From Stictocephala bisonia (taxonomy: Eukaryota; Arthropoda; Insecta; Hemiptera; Membracidae), in NCBI GenBank assembly GCA_035578905.1, contig JAQJVL010000081.1, forward strand, positions 2,308,980 through 2,372,979: a stretch of DNA of 64,000 nucleotides, read 5' to 3'. The translations under genes were made by a program, and so were the position numbers. The number at the start of each line of letters is the position of its first letter. Within the stretch, counting starts at the first letter, position 1. Shown here piece by piece: positions 50,701 through 59,700 of the stretch. The notes beneath the pieces are model-generated. The model searched no databases and had not been told where the DNA came from. It saw only the letters and a list, made by a program, of their open reading frames with translations.

Positions 50701-53700
50701 ATTATACAAATGGGACTTTTGTCTTGATTTATAGCAATTTACACTCAAAACTCGACTCGATTTCTCTGAGTTTTATTAAAACTCGAATTTCGAACTACTC
50801 GCACACCCCTACCATGAAGTAGGGCAGGGTGATGCAAAGCCCAAAGGATACTTGATTCAGCCATTTTAAGACCACATAAGGGAAAAGTGTGCCCTATTTT
50901 ACAATACAAGTAAATATGTAGCTGTGGATGAAAGTACTATTTCTTTCAAGGGAAAAGTATCTTTCAGTCTACAATCCACAAAAACGCACGTAAACACACA
51001 CACACAATTTGGAATGAAAATATTTGTCATATCAGACAGTACAAATGGGTATATATACATTTTATACCTTATTATGAGAAACAAACCTTAATCCCTAATT
51101 CTACACTTCTTAAGACTACAGAAATACACAAATCGTAAAAGTGCTTTGTGAGTCAATCTTGCACAAAGATCCTAAAAAGCCTGCTGTAGGATTACAAGTT
51201 TATACTGATCGTTACTATATGAGCCCTGAAATTGATTTAGGGTGTGTTCTAACTGGTACTGTTATTCCAAACCAAGTTGGTATGCCTCCTCATTTGAAAA
51301 CTGATGATAGAAAGCTCAAGACAGGAGACGTTCTCTCCAAAAGAAAATGAAATTTATTGGTCTTGTTCAGGAAGAAGGGTCGTGCACATGTTGAGTACTA
51401 TGGACAAAGTGAGCTAACATAATATGAGCCTTGTCCAAAGTAAGTGGCCAAATAATCCCCTAACCTCTAAACCAGATGTGGTAATTGAATATACCAAAAG
51501 AATGGGTGCGGTTGATAGAAGCAACCGTCTTATTGGGTCATATCAGTTCATGCAACGCATGAAGAAATTGTACCGAAAGGTTTTTTTTTTTTGCTTTTAG
51601 AAGTGATCACTGTCAGTTCTTACTTGTTATACAAAAATATTCAAGAAGTAACGGGCAAAAACCACTTATCCATAAAGATTTTAGAAAAAGTTTGGTTAAC
51701 AACTGGTGGCGGAGAGAGTAACTCTATGTACATTACAAAGAAAGTGTGAAAGACCTACTCTAATTTTCCTCAAGAAAAAATTAAACAACACTTTATGGGG
51801 AAAAGAGATAAAGGATCTAGGAAGTGTGTTGTATGTGCACAAAATGGATTACGAAAAAAGAGTACTTCTGTACGACATGCCCCGAGACCCCATTGGCTTC
51901 ATCCCGACTAGTGTTTTGAAGTGTACCATACATCTGCCTAAGAGCTAACATCAGAACTTATGAAAAGATCAAGATCAGTATATTATGCTTTATTTGTTTT
52001 GTCATCCATGTACATAGTTTTCACATTTTTCATCAGAAGTATTTCTTTTCTCTGTAATCTGAATTTAATTTTCATTGAAAAATTCCATTATTATGAAAAC
52101 ATTTGTTTATTTTCATATAGTTATTAGACTATAGTAAAATTCTACTGCTGTATATTATGCTGTATTTGTTTTATTATCCTTGTACATATTTTTCAACAGA
52201 TGTATTTCTTTTTTTGTAATCTTAATTTTCCGTTCATTAAAAAATGCCATTATTATGAAAAAATGTATTTATTTTCATGCTGATATTAGGTTATTATAAA
52301 ATTTTTATAATAACCTTTTTATATATTATGCTTTTGTATTGGTTTTATTATCCTTGTACATAATTTTCATATTTTTTATCAGATGTATTTCTTTTTTATG
52401 TAATCTGAATTTTCCGTTCATTGAAAAATTCTATTATTATGAAAAAAATGTTATTTTCATGCTGCTATTATATTACTGTAAAATGTACTGTTTTTTATGT
52501 GTTGTTAGATATAAGAAATAATAAAAAGAATTAGCTTTGAGGAATTAGAACATTTTTTTTTCTACCTTAAATGAGTGTAATATAGGAAAACACTAAATTT
52601 GTATTGGTGTTCAAAGGGTTATTATCAATTTAAATATATAAAAGTTAGTGTTTCAAATAACTGTTCCTTAAACAACAAATTCCTTTTTTAGTAATTGTGA
52701 AATAATTAAGATTCTAGAGCAAAAGTCTATACATGCATTAAAGTACATGAACATATTTTTCTATATATAAAGCCGGTCACACACTACCATGCAGAGTACT
52801 GATTGACAGCTCATCTGCTCTATTTAGAGTTATGGGACAATTTTGTTACTACTTTATCACCCCAAACCGAGCGGAAAACGGAGCATCACATCGTAACATT
52901 TTAGGCAGAACCATTACAGAAAGTACGTCTACTACATTCTATAATGGTAATGACCCATTCACCCGCCTATACATTTACAGTGGTAATCACTCTCCCATCC
53001 ATCCATATGTGTAGTGGTAATGACTAGGGTTGGCTGGTTGTCGATAGTAGAGTACAATCGATAGTCTCAATACTATCAGTCATCAACAATCGATAGACAA
53101 TCGTTCAAATTGTAAGTGTAACAATATATTAATCCTCGAACCGGAACAAGGCTAAATTTAGCTAAGCTTTGCATTTGCGTTTCATTTTCACTACTCAGTG
53201 CATGTCACTAGCACCAGTGCGTTTAGTAGGTCGTTTTATAAGTCACATATCTATAACTAAATCATAAACAAACTGGTTTCATTTTTAAAAATGTATTCTA
53301 TTTTAAAACTTAAATTGCAGAAATACAAGTACTACACAGAGATTGATGAAAGTAAAAGTTAAGCAGGTGTGAGAACTTGTTTCTCTGCATCTTCTACCAT
53401 AAAAAAGTTAAGTGATCCCTCTAATACTGGCCAAATTAAACCTATTTTACAGCAACATTTTCGGAATGTTCTAGAATTTAGAAAAACTTCTTGTTTATGT
53501 TTTGAAACTGTCTTGACACTATCTGACTTACTACATAGGAAACACCTACACGCTGATTATTTATACATTTTTAAGGCTGGGAACAGAAAAGTTTTTTGGG
53601 AATAGATCTGTTATGTCTTGTCTCAAAATACCAATTGTTCCTCATAAAATCGATTGGAAACTCGATAGAAAAACTATCGATTGAATCGACAGTACTATCG

Positions 53701-56700
53701 ACAATCGGCCAGCCCTAGTCCACCCACCCTTACACGTACAGTGGTAATGACCCTCTCACCTACCTTTCATAAGTACAGTAGTAATGACCCAACCACACTC
53801 AGCAGTAATATCACTCCCAATCCCACCCATACATGTACAGTGGTATTGAACCACCAACCAACTCATACATCTACAGTGATCTTGACCCATCCATGACCGT
53901 TCACTTGTATTGCAGGGCAGTTGTAAGGAATGGAACAAGTAAATGGAAACACTAATCATAAATGTTCTTGAGTTTGTCAAAAGTAAGGGTATTCTGACTA
54001 TGACAAAGACTTGAAAATTTTGTTTTTACCTAATTGCTTCGATTAAATTAATTTGGTTCAGATTTTGCTATAATAAAGTGTTTTATATGCAATGTTTCAT
54101 TAAAAGAAATAAATATAATTTTGTTAAAATATACAGTGTTGACTTTACAATTTAACATTAGTTGTTTATATCTGATTTGTTTGACTGAAATAACTTTGGC
54201 ATTCATATAAAATGGCAACAATTGCTTGTATACTTAATGCTAAAACAATCAGTATTATTAATAGACAACAATTTAAATTGCCATATTAATTAATAAAATT
54301 GTTACAAAAATGTCAGTCTAGGCAAACAACAGTATAGAGATACTGATTTATATATTTGATCAAATTAAATCATATTACATGTTATAATTAATAAATTCAC
54401 TTATGACGCATACATACGTTTTGTGGTACTATCATAATTTCCTCATTCTCGGCTAATGAGCTAACAGTTTTATTTAATAGAAATAGTACAATGACTCAGT
54501 TAATGTTGATGTCTGACAATGAAGAAATACTTATTTAAAATCATGACTATTGATCATTCAAGTAATTAAATAGCTTTTGTGGGGAATATTTTTGTTTTCT
54601 ATGTTTCATTTGGAACAATGTATTTTCACATGACCATGTACATTCCTATACCTCTTCACATTATGAATTAAGCGTTATGTATCTTCAATATGATAATTAC
54701 TCACCTTCACTTCACCATGATACATAAAATCAATCACTAGTTTTATGTCAAGAAAGGTCATTCCATTCACAATTATTACAGGGTGAGGCACCTGATGCAC
54801 TTGAAACAACTCCTGCAAACCAACAAACATAAACACATTACAATTTTACTTATTAAAAATTATGTATTTTTTAATAAATTTTTAATACAGGGTGTTAAAA
54901 GTCCTGGAATGATTTACTACTTTTTAACCAATGCAGACAGAGCTACAAAACATTACACATAGTTACTGAACTAATAGAACCTAAATATCTAAATAGTGGA
55001 CTTCTGCATTCTCAGGTTGGAGCAGCCAAGAAGTCAGATGAAAATCTTTAAATGTAAGCACAAGTTAAATGGTATATCAAATTAAAGGTCTTTATTAGAA
55101 AAAAATGTGTTGCAAACCTGACTCAGGAGGTTAAGCTATAAATAAAAAATAAATACTTGTTCTACTTCATAAGTGAATATTATCTGTAACCTACAGTCAT
55201 TGTGTAACCTTTTGGGTTCAAGTTCGTAACTTTGTGTTCCACTAATTATGGAGGCCTTAAATTTCATGTACCATCTAATCACTTGCAATATGCTGTACTA
55301 CGAGTCTAGCGTTATTTCTGCTGCTAAGATTTAAAATTATTATGACAAAATTTATTTCTTTTTCCTATCAACTCAACAATTTTTCTCTAAGTATCTCTAA
55401 AAGATTTCAGCCCACCGAATCATGGGTCTTACATAACCCAACCAGTGTGAAGGGACCCAAAGTTATCTGAAAATGCTACAATCAAAAGTAGTTTTCAATG
55501 GTTCTATAGAAGAACTATGTACTCTATATAAGCGGAAACTTGTAAATAATTCCAGTAGAACTAGAATTATAAGCACAAAGTTCACTGACCCTTTATCCTA
55601 ACAACAATACTTACACTCTTTAACTGTTAATCTTCATAATTCTTAGTTGATACGTAGAGGGTCATCTGATAAAAATTAACCCTGTCATACTATATAGTAT
55701 CCTAAAATCAATTCCCCTAACTTAAGCATTTTCCATGATTTTTGAAGTGGGATGATACAAATTTTCAGTTTGAATTCAGAAGTCTACCGCTTTTGAACTA
55801 AGAGATTTGCCCTTTCCTCCTCTTTCCAAACTCTGAGTCCCCTAATCAGAGTGTCTTAAAAACTAACAAAGTCATCACTTATAGGTAAGAAAATTAATCA
55901 AGTATAGGATATTCCAAATACTGTTACAAACTTAAAACTAAAGGTCTGGTTTGATGAAAATTAAAAGAAGTACAGTAAGCTCTTAAGTACTGTAGCCCTG
56001 AAATGTGAAATAATATGATATTCGTTGTTATGTTTATAATACCAATATAAGCAAGATAATGTACACCTGCAACTGCTTATATATAAACTAATTTAAAAAA
56101 AATACATTTAATTATGTTTGTCATAATAAGCAAAGCTTAAGTTGTGAAGAAGTTGATTGATAACTAGGAATGCTGTACCTGAAAATAAGGGCTACAAGCA
56201 GAAAGCACCATCTTGTGAGCCTTAATGAACCGCCCTTGGCAGGATATTGTTACGTCTACCAGACTCTCATTTGAAAGGTGTTCAGAAAATACCTGTAAAA
56301 AACAAATGAAAAAGCCTTTATTTTAGTAGCCAAGGTAGGACTATACCTCTTTCACTTGAACAAATATACTTTTTATGTAATGACTATAAATGATATATAC
56401 CTAAAACAATGTTATAAATTTCTAGGCAGACATTATTATTAATTGCAATAACAACAAAATAATCTAAATATATAAAAAGACAAGTCCTGACTCACAGACT
56501 GACTCAACATCGCCCAGAAAAATCATAAAAGATAGAGACATTAAATTTAATACATATGTTTATCATATGCCCTAGAGGCACACTAAAAAAGGATTTTACG
56601 AAATGCTATTCCTAAGGGGTAAAAACAGCCCCTCAAAATTTCCCTTTTTCCATAAGAATAACATTGGGTTGATTTTAGTAAATTAATAACAGCTGTTTTG

Positions 56701-59700
56701 TAAATAAATAAACATGTTTATTTTGTATGTTTGACATTATTTATACTATTGATACATTAAAAGTTTAATCATCAGCTGTTACACAAAAACAAACGAAATG
56801 AACACGTTTTAAATAGGCTTAGTAATACCATTGGGTATTTATACTAATAAATAGATAGCCACGCAAGTAATGTAAGTAAAACACTGTAAATATATTCAAT
56901 ATTGTGATTTTACGTTATACAGTTAATCTACTATTATTTTTAGTCACATGCCGATGCCGAATGCTGAGGTTTATCGAGTGCAGCGAGAGTAGGGGTTGGC
57001 ACACGAAGTGTGCAGGGGTGTTCCCTAGTGATTATATAAAATTTCATTATCTTCAGGGTATGACCATGTAAATGTATTTATATTACATTATTTACATCAA
57101 TGACTGATGTTTCCGATTCTTTAAAGACGTTTATTCTTTAAGTATGCTGTTCACAACGATACAACACTCCTTTAACATTATTTAGTTGAACAAGGATTTT
57201 CTATCCTAAATTGCCTATTTACAAAACAAATTACTCTATTAGGGGAAAAGGAAAATCTAATTTTATGGTTTTCAATTTTGCATGGCTTTATAATCTTCAA
57301 ATCTTGCAGTTTTTTGCTTGTTACAATTAGGGGTGTGCGAGTACTCAAAACTTAGAGTATTTGATCGAGTATTTTACTACTCGAACTCGGCTCGAAGCTC
57401 CTTAAACTACTCTGTTCACATTGACGTCGATGTAAACTGTAAAACAATCATGAATCAACCAAAGTGAGGGAGAAACATGTTGGAAGACTTTTTATAAACA
57501 AAATACGACAAATTTAAAGATTCGGAAAATAATTTTTATTGAACCGAAGCCTTATCAAACGTGTAGTTTTTTTTTTCATAAGTTTATAGTTGAGCTGCCC
57601 AAAATCTTCACTTTATCACTAGTTGGCACTTAGCTGATATTTCAGACAGCATCTCGTCGCCAATATCGGGTAGACCTATTATATTAGCCGACTAAGACTA
57701 TGGTTTTCATTTGATTACACCAGGTTTTAATGAATTTCTCGTTATGACATGATTATTTATCTGTTGTTCGGTGTAGCCTCATGTATCGAAGTAGTTTCAA
57801 GTTGCACATATTTCATTACCGATCATAATTTAAAAACTAATTCATCCTAAGCGACTTATACCCACAGAATACAGATCCACTCTTCTTGGCGTATACAGAA
57901 TCAATTTTATGTTGAGAGGAGGCAATTCTCAAAGCAAATGACCGCATTTGGCGATAATGCCTGAATTTTAGCATCAGTTTGGTTGAATGCAGCTTTTGCC
58001 AACAAGCTTCACTACGTTTTCGCAGTACACTTTGAACTGAACCACCAGATAAACATATCGGTTGGCTGTGAAGCAGTATAATTGGCTTGCATAGAAAATG
58101 TGATCTGTGATATGAGTGAACAGATTAAATCTTTATAATACACGTTGTTTCAATTAATAATATACTTTTTTTAATTTCTTGCATAATATTAGTTCTGAAA
58201 AAAGGAAAAAGGTTAAACAAAACAATGCCACATAAAAATATAGGAAAGCTGGAAGGAACAAGTTTTATTTATCAAATGTTATAGTTACAAACAACAAATC
58301 AAAATTATTGTGTTCAGTTTAGATGTATATATTTACGAATCTGGCAAAACTTAACATAGGCTTAGAATGGTGTCTGCCTTTTACAATTGTCTTGGGTGAA
58401 CAGAAAATCCTTCTGTAAATACTCGCTCGAAAAATACTTGATACTCGAAAAAAATGCCATCTACTCGACTCGAACTCAAAAATCACTACTCGCACACCTC
58501 TAGTTACAATTAAATAAAGAGTTTTGAGACAGATAATCAAGGCTTAAAATATGCCACAGAGAAAAAAGAGAAGGGCCATTGTGGTTTATGCGAGAAAAAA
58601 AGGAAAAATTAAGATTGTAAACACTGTGTGCGTTGTTTTCATTTATTCAATTTATATTGTCAATAATACTGTTTTCCTTTAAAGGAGCGTATTACTGCTT
58701 TAAACAAACAAAAAAATTTAACATAGCATCGACCTACATTTAAAACTTTTAAAAGTCCAAACAATTAAAAATAATATGAAATAAATAAAGGTTAGTGAAA
58801 AGGTCAACAAGTCTATTGGTTTGCACACCAAGATAATTGCAGCTGTTGTGACTCTTATCCGTTAAAAGTAAACAAGGTCAAATAGGTAAATAAAATTCAA
58901 AAAAAACAAAATTAAAAAAAGAACAGACTACATTAACAAAACAAACATGTTTTAAATTAGGAAGAAAAAATAAGTATGTAGAAAAAAGTAAATAAACTTC
59001 CATTGATATGGATTTTCTAAAAAACTTGCTACGCATAGCCAATGATGCTTACTAACAAAGGCTGTGTGTATTTTCAACACACTCATCCTTTCCACAAATG
59101 ACTCATATTCATACACAAAAGTTGCAAATAAATGGCCAATGAAGTTGGTGCAATGCCCCTTTCCCCCCAAGAACTGGACACTTTGTACAAGGGCGCACGA
59201 GGGCCAGAATAAAACTGGATTATTTTTGAATGGCGCATATTCAGCACACCACGTAAAAAGACTTGAAATGATTAAGGGGAATTTTATAAAACGTGGATAT
59301 TCTTATTAAGAATAGGATTGAATATATAATAATCAGAAATAGTGGATAGACCTCTCTAAAGATTGGTATGAAGAATTTGAAAGTACACTAAGGTAATTTA
59401 TAAAAACCATTCAAAACTGTACCAAATTAAGTATTTGATACCTTTATTATATTAGGTACCCATGTTTTTATAGTCAGAAGTACCAAATCAATTGAAAAGT
59501 ACAATAATTTTTTATAGTTACACATTTTTTTACAAGAAACATGGGACTTTTTACAGCAAAGTTTCAAAAACTAAAGTTGACAGTAAAAATAATTTAGACA
59601 GTAAAAGAACTATTAAAATAAAAATTAACATAGCTTGGTTACAGTTGAGGGAGACAAAGGTAGTTGGACATTTGCCATCATTACGTGAAAAATACCAATC

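Larger units (their letters stand above)
46941..50811. mobile_element. hAT-like element inserted into piggyBac, 3871 bp with passengers
   Basis: The termini TAGGGGTGTGTGAG and, reversed, TAGGGGTGTGCGAG are flanked by CCAAGAAG (46933-46940) and CCATGAAG (50812-50819), an 8-bp duplication with one mismatch, as in hAT elements. The ends are full of CGAGT/ACTCG words, as in the copy at 57328. No transposase frame is recognised. It contains the mariner-type element 47733-48704 and perhaps another MITE. Confidence 0.85.
46200..52622 (+). mobile_element. Degenerate piggyBac split by an hAT-like element
   Basis: The N-terminal part begins at 46323 ([19 protein letters not shown]) and continues in fragments to 46940 ([14 protein letters not shown]). 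The C-terminal part is at 50820-51950. The right end, GTTCAAAGGGTTATTATC at about 52607, reversed reads ATAACCCTTTGAAC, a decayed terminus. The left end is not certain (TTAACCCTTAATATTAAG at about 45873 is one candidate). The transposase is of a different lineage from the other copies. Confidence 0.65.

Noticed and set aside
1689..53896. CRISPR-like arrays
   Set aside because: Repeats are adjacent tandem units without unique spacers, in a eukaryotic context.
54892..54960. Second mariner-type element
   Set aside because: Only one terminus-like sequence (TACAGGGTGTTAAAAGTCC); no inverted partner or transposase.
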